Translations under genes and position numbers: made by a program
Part shown: piece by piece, positions 15,000 through 28,193 of the stretch
How the letters are laid out: each line of letters starts with the position of its first letter
Numbering within the stretch: the first letter of the stretch is position 1
The notes under the pieces: generated by a model
Databases searched by the model: none
Seen by the model: only the letters and a program-made list of their open reading frames with translations
Told to the model about the DNA's origin: nothing
NCBI GenBank assembly: GCA_964019155.1
Contig: OZ025243.1
Location: 21,348,441 to 21,412,440 of the forward strand
Reading direction: 5' to 3'
DNA length: 64,000 nt
Source of the DNA: Osedax fenrisi
Lineage: Eukaryota; Annelida; Polychaeta; Sabellida; Siboglinidae

Positions 15000-17900
15000 G
15001 TGTTATTGTATTAGGATGAACTATACAAATGGTTATGAAATAAATGTCCTTAACAGATTAAGTATTTACTTATATTTTTAATTCTACAAATGCACTCTAC
15101 AATTAAATATCTTAAATAGTACATAAACACATACACATGCATACCATCAGATAGATATAAGGACAGTTTCATTATATAGATGATATATGTATATATTCAT
15201 CAATGCAAACTTATTGTTAATATTATTTGTAAAGCATACATAAATAATGATAGAATCCTTTTGTTTAAATTCATCACAACATATCTTCTAGCTGGCCAGC
15301 TAAATATCACAAGTGCCATTAAACTTATAATATAATGAAATCGAAATGATACATTGTTGCCAGTTTAATTTGATTTATAGTATACATATATACTGTATTT
15401 ATGTATGTGTAATTAAACAATAGAGTGATTTAATGTATTCTATAAATCTATTATATAATTCTAAAGTTTTAGATATCATTAAATTCTACATATCGAATTA
15501 CAGTTGAATTTCTAGCCATGTTATTTTGTGAATTTCATGTCCAACTGATTATATATCAGCTTGATATAGACAAATTAAATGGCATACAACTATATATAGG
15601 GTAGACAGGGAATTAAAATGCTTATAATTTATACAGATTAGTGAATAGTAAAGCAGTTTCAACAATGAATACATTATCATTAGAAATATGACAATGGAGT
15701 GTTATATAATACCTATATACAAAGAGAGAGAGACCTGTAGAGTGGACATATTATGCAATATGCTGATGATATATTGTCCCATTATTCATTATAAGTATAT
15801 TGTAATAGTTTCTATTGAACATTTCACTGAATACAGTTATGAAGTGCAGTATATGCATGCAATTTATGTGTTTATATATGTATATTTTATAATATACATA
15901 CATATAGAAATGGGTATATGCATTATTATTTGTATATATATATATTGGAATGTTTACCAATATTATTTATCATCTGTAATTCAATAATAGTAAGTAATCT
16001 AAATAAAATAGAGAAAATCAATATACTAATAATAAATCAATATGTGATAATAATAATAAGCATAACTATTTTATCTATCACAATATAGGGTAATCTCCTA
16101 ATTTCTATGTTAATTATATTATTATATATGAATATTAACATATTATTGTATTATATAAAAGTTAAAATATGCTGTAATCACTAATAATATTGAAAGTAAT
16201 GTAATGACTTATAATATAAAACGTATGTAGCTGTTTTTTGATGATATTATATCAAACATGTAATATAGTATTGTCATTTTGTGAAGCTAAATTATATATT
16301 TTAGTGATAAAAGTGATTTATACAGTTTAAAATATGCTATTGAAAATGTCTGAAATAAAGTATAATGACGTTATATTAATAGATTTAAATACTTAAACAT
16401 ATATAAATAGTTAATTTATGGAGATTTCTAAATTATAGTGTTAAAAATAGTATAATTAAATATGTAAACATTGTTTAGTGGAATACAAGTATTTAATTTA
16501 AAAGAATATATATAATACATGTATTTAAAATATGAAATAACAATTCTGTACTTAAATAATGCAATGAATATATATATATATACGGTCAAATAATTTAATA
16601 ACTTAATAATAAATAACTATATATTTATTTTATTTGACTAGAAAGTAAAGTGTACATTATGAATCAGGGTTGGGGTGGGGTTAATACTAGTGTGGTAGGG
16701 TGGGGTGTTAGTGGGGTTAATTACATGCACGGTATCGCATGCGTACAGAGATTGTAAACAAATCACTATCCACCGAGAGTGAATGTAAACAGCTTATTAA
16801 GCACACATACACACACACACACTCTCTCTACACACTATGCATGCACAGCGCTAATGTGTTATGGTATATAAAAACTAAGCAAACACATTAGTAGATAGTA
16901 AGTGCTATTGATGTATGAATCCACTGAACACAGTATAGTATGCACACACACACACGTGTATGCATGTGTTACGGCATAGAGATACTGTAAGCTGGCTATG
17001 ATTCCTTAATCTTTGCACATCTGATGCTGTGCTAGGTACGATAAGAGACTTTTAATTGGCAATCCATAAGCCACAGCCCATGTTAATCTTAGCTGGACTG
17101 TAATTCTAGGTTTCACCATATCAACCGGGTTAATATTGAACAGTAAGGATACTCTTAGTTTATAGCCTATATTATAGAAATGACCCGCACCACGTTGATC
17201 ACTGTATTAGACAAGCATTAAACATATCTATTTCAACTAAACGCAGGTCATTCGAATCTATACTTTGAATATATAGAGCTATTTATAATCTTGCAAAGCT
17301 TGGTTAATTGTAATGCATAGGTGAACATTGATTACATAATATTTAGGACTGATATTGATTGTGTATAAAGTATATATAATTTATATATATTTTTTATATA
17401 TTTTATATATATTTAAAAATGAAATGTGTTCCCTGGGTATAATATAGAGCTCTCTAATATCACTAGTGAATATAACACTAGGAATTGAATATGATACACT
17501 ATATGTATGTGTATCTACAAAATGTTATCAAATAATACAGATTATATATATATTTTAAATAAATATATAAAAAAGATAAGAAAAAAACATATAAAATAAC
17601 TGAATATATTAAATATATATTTAAACCTAATATTAAAATATGCTTATTCAATATACACAAATATATAACCTCGTATGTCATTAAATATAATCTACTTTAA
17701 TATTGATACGTTGTTATGTGAACCTTAGTTTTAGGCTCCTGTAAGCTGACTCCGTCTATGGATATCGTTAATTCGACCTTAGAAATCTTATGACCTTCAG
17801 ACTTCATGATCTGCTTGCTGAACTTCATCTTGTGTATCGCGTCCTTGATGATATCCATGCCCTTGGAACGCTCTACTTCGACTTTGCCGAGAAACTGCGA

Positions 17901-19356
17901 TGATTATAATATTTATTTATTGAATCACTCATAATAATAGAGGATACAAATGAACCCCTCAATAACTCATAGATGTAAACATTTGTTTCTTGTATTATGA
18001 TTTATCCTTTATTGAGTTCTCGATAAACACAAAAGAAACAACAATATCTATATGGGGTCGAACCCGGGACCTCAAGCTTTCCAACAAGTTACTGTTCCAC
18101 TGAGACATAGACCCGAGGCCTATATAAATGAAGATGCAATACGCACTTTGGGTTGTATTATGTACTACTATGTGCACAGTTGTACATGTATATTGTACAC
18201 AATGTACATGTATGGTTGTAAGTTATAGGATTTATGAAATAAGTAGGTTTCAATAATTTCATATATATATGAAGGTAGTATACTATACTACTACTATTGA
18301 ATTCAATCTATAATGTTATTATAGATGTGTACATCAAATTCAATCTATACATTATAGGGTTACAAATCACATGGAATATGTTGACACCGTTACTTAATAT
18401 CGATGTTACTCTCTGATATGCATTCCGTGATAAATAATATGATTATTTTATGATAAAAATAAATATAAACTTATACACGTAAATTTACTTGCATCTAAAA
18501 CGTAGACATAATGTTTAATTTATCATATTAATTAACAATACGTCACAATGTTATAAATCATTCTATAGAACAATTAGTATACGCATGTGTAGATGATGAA
18601 ATCATTGTAATATATATATATATAGTATTAATATTGCTGATATATTAAGGTACCTTTAAACATATCATCACATTATATTAACATTAGTTGTTTTATGTAA
18701 CTTAAATATTATATTTAAATTTTATTTTTTTAAAGTATATATATTTAAACTAAACGCTATGAATATAATATATCATACATAAAATTAATGATACACGATG
18801 CGTAAGGTTAATAGTTGACCTAGAATAAATCTATTCAAATGCAAGTGAGTAATTATTTACATTTATTTTTATAAATATTAAATAATGTATTGGATAAATA
18901 GTGCTAACAATCCACATATTTTAATACGCAAATAGTTAAAGGAATTACTATAATAGTTTAACGTATTATAATATAATACATGTAAATATAAGATATATAT
19001 ATATATATATATATTAAATAATAATAAGTAATAGAGTATTATAGTTACCTTGACATTGTATACGATGTATCGCCTTAGCAAAGATTCTTGAGGGTGTACC
19101 CATTGTCTACTACCATTGTTTCCTGCAAGTAAAATAATTATGTAATTGGGTAGAATTTGATAATTGTCGCTACTATTTCATTATCTCACGGTTAATATTA
19201 TTTTAAGCTAGTTTACAATATATTAAATCTTGGTAATATTAATATTTTAATTATTTGAAAAAATATGAAATATATTTAAGTATGATATACATTTATTAAA
19301 TAACTATATATATATATATTTTTTTAAATTATCTAACCATATTTACTTTTACCCAT
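6682..19356 (-). CDS. GULP1: GULP1/CED-6 engulfment adaptor (8 exons)
   Basis: Exons in transcript order: 19356-19338 (candidate start, 19 nt), 19122-19049, 17894-17724, 12764-12627, 9991-9878, 7634-7521, 7344-7248 and 6830-6682 (TAA). All phases agree, giving 291 residues (human GULP1 is about 304). The family is a cytoplasmic adaptor that binds NPxY tails of engulfment and lipoprotein receptors. The PTB domain spans about residues 12-155: RQWVHPQESL, FLGKVEVERSKG, KVELTISIDGV, PLHRISYCADDK, CFVFDSEKC and EEITLTIGQAFDLAYRR. A leucine-heptad coiled coil follows (VNVLDTENTQLKDRITELE), then an acidic/proline tail (ALPPRPRTSSDAFGMEKF) matching the known PPPVPSRS...FGAEPFDPF region. Seven introns; five donors have GTT. 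The 19-nt exon (MGKSKYG) rests only on phase and ATG context, so the true start could be further upstream. Introns carry minisatellites beside the exons. Confidence 0.94.
9771..9858 (+). repeat. ACCTAT/ACCTAC minisatellite
   Basis: Imperfect tandem ACCTAT and ACCTAC hexamers, lying about 20 bp beyond the donor of the GULP1 exon at 9878-9991. On the transcript strand the array reads GTAGGT/ATAGGT and therefore supplies many GT dinucleotides just inside the intron. Confidence 0.85.
9996..10157 (+). repeat. G-rich minisatellite next to a GULP1 acceptor
   Basis: Five or six units of about 22-29 bp of the type TAGTACTATTAGGGGGAGGG. On the transcript (minus) strand it is C-rich and directly precedes the acceptor of the exon at 9991, so it forms the pyrimidine tract. 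The G runs could form quadruplexes. Confidence 0.9.
10903..10950 (+). mobile_element. SINE family 1, 3' tail fragment
   Basis: The segment AGTTCCTGGATGGGATGAAA followed by GACTCCACCAAATAAAAAT matches the 3' body of the tRNA-derived SINEs at 24645-24947 and 59364-59652. The tRNA-like head is absent. Confidence 0.7.
11482..11539. repeat. (TA)n tract
   Basis: Uninterrupted TA dinucleotide run in a GULP1 intron, one of roughly forty such tracts in the window. Confidence 0.95.
12775..13235 (+). repeat. TGTTAG and TG/GGTG minisatellite in GULP1 intron
   Basis: It begins with three 12-bp units GTTAGTGTTAAT, then becomes a compound array of (TG)n, GATGGG and GGGTGTTACTGTGGG units. On the GULP1 strand it is CA-rich and lies immediately upstream of the acceptor at 12765. 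The cysteine/valine-rich ORFs read from it are repeat artefacts. Confidence 0.95.
13240..17723. other. GULP1 intron, no gene seen
   Basis: AT-rich intron with a TG/TTTG microsatellite at 14876-15003, a G-rich stretch at 16665-16715 (GGGG runs) and short CA repeats near 16805 and 16945. The ORF at about 15.7-16.0 kb on both strands is AT-rich and unlike any protein. Confidence 0.6.
14876..15003 (+). repeat. (TG)n microsatellite with TTTG variants
   Basis: Pure TG run followed by TG interrupted by TTTG and TATG units. Confidence 0.95.
18040..18125 (-). mobile_element. SINE family 2, tRNA-like head
   Basis: On the minus strand the segment carries a box-A-like CTCAGTGGAACAG and a perfect box B GGGTTCGACCC. 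The spacing fits a tRNA-derived RNA polymerase III promoter. A diverged copy with the same CTCAGTGGAACAGTAA block is at 44985-45050. The 3' limit is unclear; an AT-rich body with GTTTCTTTTGTG follows. A lone tRNA gene is unlikely because the acceptor arms do not pair. Confidence 0.6.
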
Positions 19357-19449
19357 TTCTTTATATCTTTTATATTGGATTAATAATGACCCTCTTCCAG
19401 ATTGTTTACTTTCTGATAATTATTATTACAATTATTATAAATAAATCAG

Positions 19450-19503
<54 letters not shown>

Positions 19504-21066
19504 CATACAATTTAGTTAAATATAATATGATATAATATGTCACACAATTATTATAATATATATATTTTAAATTAATTTAGAATGTATACTAACTCATGTT
19601 TATAAATTGTAAATTGAAATATATTTGAATTTATATTAAATTAATATTTTACAAACAATTGTGAGTTGTAATATAAATTTGTTCTTATATAATATAATTA
19701 TTATAAATAATATTATAATTATTATTAAATAATTATATAATTATGAGATACAGTTAAAGTTAATTTAATAAGTTACTACACATTTTTCTATTGTTACAAT
19801 AATTGTACCAGTGAAAATATAATACTTAGAATTTAACTATCATTATTAGTGAATATTATTATCCAAATAATGATGTATCATTCATTGAATGATTCAAAAA
19901 TACTATAATAATTATACTCACGCATTTATGTATCGAACTCGTATATAATTCTAAGAGTTCGATAAAAAATGCGTGTGTCGAATTCCAAGTAGCCTGTTGA
20001 TTATCTACTCAACTTGAAATTATCTATTACCATGGTATCATACCATACCAACATACAAGGTAAGTAGTAAATCATAATTATTATGAAGATACTATCTAAG
20101 AACCTTATAATATAAGATTATGATAATCATTATCTTAAAGATAGTACTTATAAATTTAACGTAAAGTTATACGGTGTATGAAAAGCCTTATATACAATTT
20201 ATTTCTGGTATAGAATACGTTTAATATTTTCATAATAATATAATAAATGTATTCAATACCATAACTAATTATATATATAATGCATTATATCATAAACTAT
20301 ATGTTGATATTAATCATAGTTACGTGAAATATAACATTGGTTTATTATTTTAAAAATTCAAATTAACTATATTCTAAAATTAAAAAATAGATATTATAAA
20401 ATATTACCTATATTTTACATAATTATGATAATTATTTGATTAATAATTATAAGTTAGTTTTTATTGTAAATAATGCACGTTATTAGAATAATAATTCGAT
20501 ACAACATTAGGAAATTAAATGACAATTATAAATTTAAAATAAAAAATACCTTTATATTCTTTGTTTATAATCTTTATAGGGGCGTTACATAATTTAATTT
20601 CTTATTATCACTGGATTAATTTTCATATTCTAAATATAGCTTATTACATAGTTCTAATTTGTATCTTGCTTAACATTATCTTATTTATAATATAACTAAA
20701 AATGTATACTATTTAAACATGAATATGTTATATATTATTGATATTTTAGTAATAGTTGGTCTGATAAATCTATATAATTATTTATTTCCCATTTAATTAT
20801 AGTATATTTAATATGATTATAATAATATTTATTATTATAAATGTAAGAGTACTTTGCATTTATTCTTATGATTTTAATTTAATATATCAATATTTAGGTA
20901 TGTATATATATACATAATATGTTATTATATATATATATATATAATCATATTATATGTTATTATATAATTAGGATATATCGACAAATTACGTTAAACACCA
21001 ACACAAAACTTATATAGGTTCAACATATTAATAATGAAATTAGTAAACTATCAATATATATATATA

Positions 21067-21117
<51 letters not shown>

Positions 21118-21246
21118 TATTATAATATAAACATGGGATGTTTCATGGGGGAATATGCTATTCCGAATAGCCTCTTGGCATATAAGGAAATAATCATATA
21201 TGATACACCGTATAGGGTGCTTATATATGCTTATATACCTACGGTG

Positions 21247-21303
<57 letters not shown>

Positions 21304-21361
21304 GTATACCCTATTATAACATAATAAGAATAGAACAATTGTTATCAGTAATTTCTCTTAA

Positions 21362-21363
<2 letters not shown>

Positions 21364-21436
<73 letters not shown>
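21364..21436. repeat. (TA)n tract
   Basis: Long uninterrupted TA run, one of three within 400 bp. The tyrosine/isoleucine ORFs here are read from the repeat. Confidence 0.95.
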
Positions 21437-21441
<5 letters not shown>

Positions 21442-21479
21442 TACCTATAGGTATACCTACATTATATGTGTTGATACAT

Positions 21480-21645
21480 TTTGATTTATTAAACAAAATA
21501 TGACCTCTCAATTCAATACTGTACCCGACCCTAAGGGTATAACTCTTTATTGAGTTTCTATAGTTAACTATAGTTATGAAATTTATAATTATTGATATAG
21601 TTGAAATACGATTTTTAAATACGATATTCAATTATACAATTCTTA
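21480..21645 (-). repeat. Dispersed repeat, copy 1
   Basis: About 110 bp match, in opposite orientation, the segment at 41965-42130. Shared blocks include TTTCAACTATATCAATAAT, CATAACTATAGT and ACTCAATAAAGAG. The class is unknown; copy 2 is preceded by a tRNA-like GCAGACTTGAACCTA, so it may be another SINE. Confidence 0.65.
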
Positions 21646-21759
21646 TAGTGTGACAATGATATATAAAAAACAATAAATATATTTATTGTTTTTTGTATAC
21701 ATGTAATAATAAGTACATACAAGTGTAAAACGTGTCGAAAACGAATATATTTCAAGTTC

Positions 21760-23340
21760 AAATAGCATGGACAAGGAGGTACTTCTTTAGTTTATATTTG
21801 AATGTAGTTATTGGTGTATTGATGGTTTTGAGGGATGAAGGGAGTTGATTCCAAAGGAGGCTGGCGCAAACAGAGTAGCGATGCTTCCCAAGTTTTTTCC
21901 GGTGATAGGATGGTTCAGTTAGGATAGTATAGTTAGAGGATCGTAGGTGGCGTGGTGCAGTATGGAGATAACTTAGTCGATAAATGTAATCAGGTTGTTT
22001 AGTCAGTAGGGAGGAATGAATACTGGATATTAATTTAAGTTGAGATATTTTGTTTGCGGATGACCAGTTCAGTTGTGTTCGTTGGTCAGTTATACTTATA
22101 GTGTATACATATAAACTGATTATAGTCAGTTTTTTTAGTCGGTAGATTATAATCTAGTTAGTTAATCTATAGTCTAAGTGCACTTAACAGATCATGATAT
22201 GTTAGTTAAGCGGTCGATGGTTGTAAAGTATTTATTGTGAGAAGAAAGTAGTATAGGTATGCAGTAGTGTAGTCGAGATATAATTAAAGTCTGGGTAATA
22301 GTTAGTGCGGTGAATGTTGTTATGTATACATATGCATACACCCTATAGGGACATATTTTGTTTATATTGAATAAATGGTGAAATGTGGAAGCTTTTAATG
22401 TTGATTGTTGATGTGTTTATCAAAAGTTAATTTGTTATTGATATATATGCCAATATATGTGATGTAGTATATAGTATACTATAGAAGGAGAGATTAGGGT
22501 ATGACCTAGGACCTAGGTCCTAGGTCCTAGGTACATTGTTGAGAATATTGTAGTGGGAAGGGAATTTGGAGGTGGACAATTGTAAAAATAGTAAAAGTCT
22601 TATTGGGATTAAGTAGTAAATAGTTCTTGGTGAGCCAGTTAGTAATAGTAGTTATATATGCTTGAAGGTGAATATTGGATGATTGGTGACAATCGGCGTG
22701 AATTTCAATGTCTTCTGCATAAATATTGTATTTAAAGGTAGGAAACGATTTAATAAGTTTACTAAGGGGGAGTAGGTAAATACAGATGAGTATAGGGGAG
22801 AGGGACGATCCTTGAGGTAGGTACTCCAAAGATGACTTTGCGTTTGGGTGATATTGATTTGTTAATTTTAGTAATGTATGTTCTGTTAGTGATGTAATTG
22901 GAAAACCATAGTAGTACAGTATCTTCAAGTCCAATTAGTTTTAGTCTGTATATAAGTAAGTCTAAGTTAATGGTGTCAAATGCCGAAGAAAGGTCTAAAA
23001 TCAGTAGTTGTGTTGGGTGGTCATTGTCAAGGGATTTCAGTAGGTAGTCGAGTAGTGATAGTATAGTCGTTTCAGTACTGTGTAGTTTTCTGAATGCGCT
23101 TTGTCGAAGATCATTGTTGAAGTATATTTGTTGGCAGTGAGCATTAATTGTTTGTATAAAATATTACCTTCTCAAGTATTTTAGTTAAATTTGTAAGTTG
23201 AGATATGGGTCTGTAGTTAGAGAGAATATTGCAGTCGAGTTGGGGTTTTTTTTAATAAAGGGCTGATAATGGAGTGTTTTAGATCTGAAGGGATAATACC
23301 AGTTATAAGGGATTCATCAATGCACCGTTTATATATCGGT
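21760..23340 (-). mobile_element. Decayed LINE (CR1/L2-type) reverse transcriptase
   Basis: Read on the minus strand this is a broken reverse transcriptase in several frames: PTQLLILDLSSAFDTIN (RT motif), YNIYAEDIEIHADCH (active site YADD changed to YAED), NWLTKNYLLLNPNKT, and the C-terminal end VCASLLWNQLPSSLK. These blocks match the better-preserved LINE at 28260-29446. Frameshifts and stops show it is inactive, and no endonuclease region is recognisable. A palindromic CCTAGGT repeat at 22505-22532 interrupts it. Confidence 0.8.
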
Positions 23341-23881
23341 GCTATGGTCGAGGCAAGCTTTTTCAGAGTGTGTATGGGTATACCCTATAGGGGTTCTGAT
23401 GGTGAAGAATAAGTATAGTTATATATAAACGCTAATTGTGAGATCTCTCATACTATATACTACATAGAGTTGCAACCATAGGAGACTTAGCCACTTCTTA
23501 AAATCAAACATAATTGTAGGTATTAACAATTTTTAGTATAACACAATTACATACCTCCTTAATAAAATATAAATTTTTCCTAAATGTTGTCATAAAAATT
23601 CATAATGAATAATAAAAAAATAAAAAATAGCTACTGTGTCTCCACAAAATGGCGAAACCTGAGGCACATTGTTTTTAAATCTTATAATATACACTATTTT
23701 ATCAAATTAAACAATACATATTTTATTGTTAATATTTATTATTTTAAATAAGTTCAAATATACTTATATACTATATCCCATAGATAGATTTAACTTTAAC
23801 ATGCATGTAAGACGTACATTGTACGACGTACAATGTACGTCAATATAATATAATAATTTAAACTATAATTCCTATACTATA

Positions 23882-24150
23882 GGGGAAAGTCTCCTATTAC
23901 CGATCCTAAATGATTATTTGTAATTATTTAAAATATTTATTTAAAATTTTGTAATTAGGGTAATATTATGGCAATGAATAATGTCCATATTTTAAATTTA
24001 TGATATAATTATATTGACAACAATAAACAGTAAACAGGGGTTGGTAATTGGATACATGTTCCTAATACCGACCCATTCTCCTATTACAGACCATCTAAAA
24101 TAATCGTGATATAAATAAGTGTAGTATTATAATTGAAATATCTATATATA
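23882..24150 (+). mobile_element. TA-flanked DNA element family A, left part
   Basis: It starts TA/GGGGAAAGTCTCCTATTACC and matches the left part of the full copy at 30819-31832 block by block (ATTTTGTAATTAGGGTAAT, CCTAATACCGACCC). It is cut off by the family B element that begins at 24151; its right half was not found. Confidence 0.75.
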
Positions 24151-24305
24151 GGGGAAAGTAACCTAATACGGATATTTTAACAAACATTGTCTTACAATTT
24201 TATGACTCAATATTTGTATTCAAAAATTATAATATATTAATATTACATGATTATCCGAATACGGACACCCAATATACCACTAGATAAACTATATATAGTT
24301 TATCT

Positions 24306-24348
<43 letters not shown>

Positions 24349-25130
24349 ATGAACTATTGATGAATTGTTTAGATTATAATCAGATAAATCACAATTACAT
24401 TATTTATAATTAATTTTATAAATAATTTAATATAATTTAATTAGTAATTAATTAATTTATTATTATTTTATTAATTACTATTACAAGTTAAGTATTAAAT
24501 AATATTTTTTTAGATTTAGCTTCATTTGTGGTATTACTATTATGCGGTACGCGATTTTTATGAAAATCAGAATAGTTCACACGCCACGCGCAGAGGGGTT
24601 ATATATACCCTATAGGGTGTCCGTATTAGGGATGATTATGACCTATATATATATTGTTATTGTTATTTTTATTTGGTGGAGTCCTTTCATCCCATCCAGG
24701 AACTTAGATGAAGTTTTCACTTATAACCATATATGGCTCTAATGTCCCTTCGAAGCCGCTCTCATGTTAAGACATTCATGGTTTTAACGAGAGCCGATCA
24801 TTTATTTATACACAATTTTATAAGATCACTTCTAAATAATATTTTAAGACCCATTTTATAAAATTAATTAATGGTCCGGACGAGGGTCGAACCCGTGTCC
24901 TACTGCTTGTGTGTCTGACGCCTTAGCCACTGAGCCACACAGGCAGTTAATATATGCTTATAACTTTATTAATATGTAATGACAACTAGAGAAATTATGT
25001 ATATAATGTTTAGAATGATTTCGTTTTTAATAATATATCGATATATTTGTAATACATTATATCATATGAAAATGAATGATTATTAAAAATAAATATTTAA
25101 ATTAAATTAAATTATTATTATAGAATAATA
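24151..25130 (+). mobile_element. TA-flanked DNA element family B, interrupted by a SINE
   Basis: Begins TA/GGGGAAAGTAACCTAATACG. The body matches 47642-48515 (GACTCAATATTTGTATTC, GTGTCCGTATTAGGGAT), is interrupted by the SINE at 24645-24947, and resumes with ATTATGTATATAATGTTTAG. The right terminus is not recognisable. No transposase. Confidence 0.7.
24645..24947 (-). mobile_element. tRNA-derived SINE family 1, full-length copy
   Basis: On the minus strand it opens ACTGCCTGTGTGGCTCAGTG with box A (TGGCTCAGTGGCTAAGGCG) and box B (GGGTTCGACCC), then a body ending in CTCCACCAAATAAAAATAAC and a (AACAAT)n tail. Other copies are at 55475-55769 (-) and 59364-59652 (+), with fragments at 10903 and 27364. 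It is inserted in a family B element and lies just upstream of nicastrin. Confidence 0.9.
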
Positions 25131-25406
25131 TGGTATATACAAAATATAATTCATAATTGTTATATAATATATTTATATTACTTAATATTAATTAATATTA
25201 CTTAATAATATATGTATATATATACTATGGTTTATCGAAAATATATTACTCATATATGTACTATGGTATACCACATATATGTATATACTACCACTCTACC
25301 GAGCAAGCTCGACCTGATAAGGTATGTATATACCACAATTAAAAACGTTAACAGATACGCCGCAATCACCACACTTGGTAGACTTGAATTTAAACATTCA
25401 ATACAG

Positions 25407-25991
25407 TTCTAATCGCGAAACTATAGGCAAGACGTCGAACACGTACAACTCGATGTTCTACCACATCTACGACAATACGCTGGGCTCTTGTACTCGCTAT
25501 CTGAACGCTTCTCATCAGTTCGGTTGCGGGGGTTTGTACTGTGCACGAGTTATTCGTAATAGCGCAGCATATACGCACAGTATATATAGTATATATTATA
25601 TACTTATACGTACTTATACGTATATATATATAGTATATATTATATACTTATACGTACGGACGGACGACGTATACGACGTCCGTACGTCCGTACGACGCGT
25701 CTAAAGAGTAACACTTTTGCTATAAAATCTACAACCATATAACCCGTGCGTTTGGCTACCGGATAGAAATTCAGCGAGTGGTATTTCATGATCATGTCCG
25801 ATAGCATAAGTTAGGGTATTTGATAGTTGGCGATTAGCAATTGAGGATATCATATTATCCCTAGAAGATAGTAATTGCGTTGCTTTAGAGATTGTCCAAA
25901 TATCTACTTCTTGGCTGATTTTACCATTTTATCCCTATACGCCGAGTATATATATATATAGTATATACTATATACTTATACTTACTTATAC

Positions 25992-26043
<52 letters not shown>

Positions 26044-27407
26044 TGACGTATACATCATAGGGGCGCTGGAACGATTTTGTATGTAGGGGGCACTGATTGG
26101 TTAACCAATCAAAGTAAATTGTGTGGTAAAAATGGGGGGAACCAATACATAGGAGGTCCCTCTAGATTTTAAAGTGGGGGGGCATATCCCCCCTCCCCCC
26201 TGTTGCAGCGCCCCTAAGTATTCGCCGGTATATCTCCCCGGAAATATACTGTACACCGATTAATTATATTACTAATATATTATTAACATATACCGCTACA
26301 TTATTAGAATACTACATTATTAGAGTATACTACTGTAGGTATTATTAAACACATATTTATAGATACATAACTATAGTTGATATCTTGGCTTAACCTATAC
26401 GTATACGCATGTATATATAGTTGTGAATGAATGATCTCATAGCGACTCAAAAGTCAGTTGTCGGGACCTATGTTGAATTCGACACAGAACTCGAAATCGA
26501 GATGTTTCTAGCGTCGACGCATTCCTATTGGCTGAGCCCGTATATCGCCCTCATCAAAAACACCGAACTCTACACAAGGTTTACCTTATATACTAGAAGT
26601 AATGTTACATATAGAGAGATCACTCTATAGTATCGAGGGTTATAGTATATAGTGATACTATATTATATAGATATTATATATATATATTATCTCTTAATAT
26701 TATTAAAAGTACTTATTACATTTATATTAGTATGATCTATTTCATACCGAAGATAAATATGCAACGTATTTATAAAATATATTCAATTGTTTAAATATGA
26801 ATCCATGTCATGAATTTCCTTGAATGGTTATTAGGCGATACAAATAGTACAACAAATACATCTAAATATGAAGCCATTGAGAAATACAAATATGAAATTA
26901 TATATATTGAATATTTCTTATTTATATATATATATATATAGAGGAAAGTATTATAATACGGATTCACTCGTTATTACCGATAATATTAATCACACAAAAA
27001 ATATTAATGAAAAAAATATTCATAATTATATAAATAGAATAAATAAGTATTTTTTTTATTATTTAAAATAATGCTAATACAGTAAAATGATTTTTTTTTA
27101 TGTTTTTAAATTTATGAAAAAAAATGTACATTAAAACCTTCTCAAGTATATAAAAATGTATTATTATATGACAACATAAACATATGTTATTAATAATTAA
27201 AGCATTATAAACATTTTACACATAATTTCTATTTTTTTAATTAAATATCAATTAAGATATAATCATATATCAGGAGTTACTATATTCCTAATACGGACAC
27301 TTTTAATGAATTAATATGGGCATGCCGTTATTAATGAAATATAAGGTGTCCGATGTCCTACAGGTGTCCTGCTGATTATGTGTCTGACGCCTGAGCCACA
27401 CAGGCAG

Positions 27408-27455
<48 letters not shown>

Positions 27456-27970
27456 ATAAAACACTACACCACATCAATGCAGACTGTAGTATATAATAGT
27501 CCTTTATATTATGTAATATTGTTGTCCGTGGTATATTGAATGTATATTATTATTAAATTATTATCGTATTACTATTATTTTATTATAATTTTCTTCCCGC
27601 ACGAGCGAAGGGGTCTATATTACCCTATTTTAGTGCTAATAAACTTAATATCATCATCATCATCATATATATATATTAATAATGAGTGATAACTAGGGAG
27701 AACTTGGCTAAACTGATGGCACACGAGCACATAGCCGGCCTGTTGGTGTCTAAGTACGGCCTATCGTATTATTACCAGGTGCACGAAGACAAGCTCCGGT
27801 ATTCCTCGGATGCTAAATGTCCTAATCGACTATATGGTTATTCATTATATATAATTAAAAGTACTTATAAGTACTTATGTATTATACGTTCTTAGGTATT
27901 ATAATTACTTATATTTGTATGTATAATATGATTGCATAGTGTTTATTTTTTTAGTACATACTACGTATAG

Positions 27971-28003
<33 letters not shown>

Positions 28004-28161
28004 ATAGGAATCATATATATATATAAATATAATAGGATACGTATATATTAGATACAATTCTTGAAAAGTTATGCTTTTTCTATCACCAAGGATATTTTCC
28101 CAAATCTAATATTATTATCATATATATTTATAGGGATTCCTATATGCTTTAAAGCATATGG

Positions 28162-28193
<32 letters not shown>

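Larger units (their letters stand above)
19357..21760. other. Upstream of GULP1: AT-rich spacer
   Basis: The GULP1 promoter and 5' UTR should lie here but no core-promoter element is distinctive in such AT-rich DNA. A hairpin at 19921-19975 pairs CGCATTTATGTATCGAACTC with GAGTTCGATAAAAAATGCG. Three long (TA)n tracts lie at about 21070-21110, 21250-21300 and 21364-21436. Confidence 0.5.

Noticed and set aside
24900..24947. Genuine tRNA gene
   Set aside because: Box A and B are good, but the arms do not form a complete cloverleaf and the sequence is continuous with the SINE body repeated elsewhere.
25212..25406. In-frame ATG codons upstream of the first nicastrin exon
   Set aside because: They give tyrosine/threonine-rich sequence with no signal peptide; an acceptor ATACAG at 25401-25406 fits a spliced upstream exon better.
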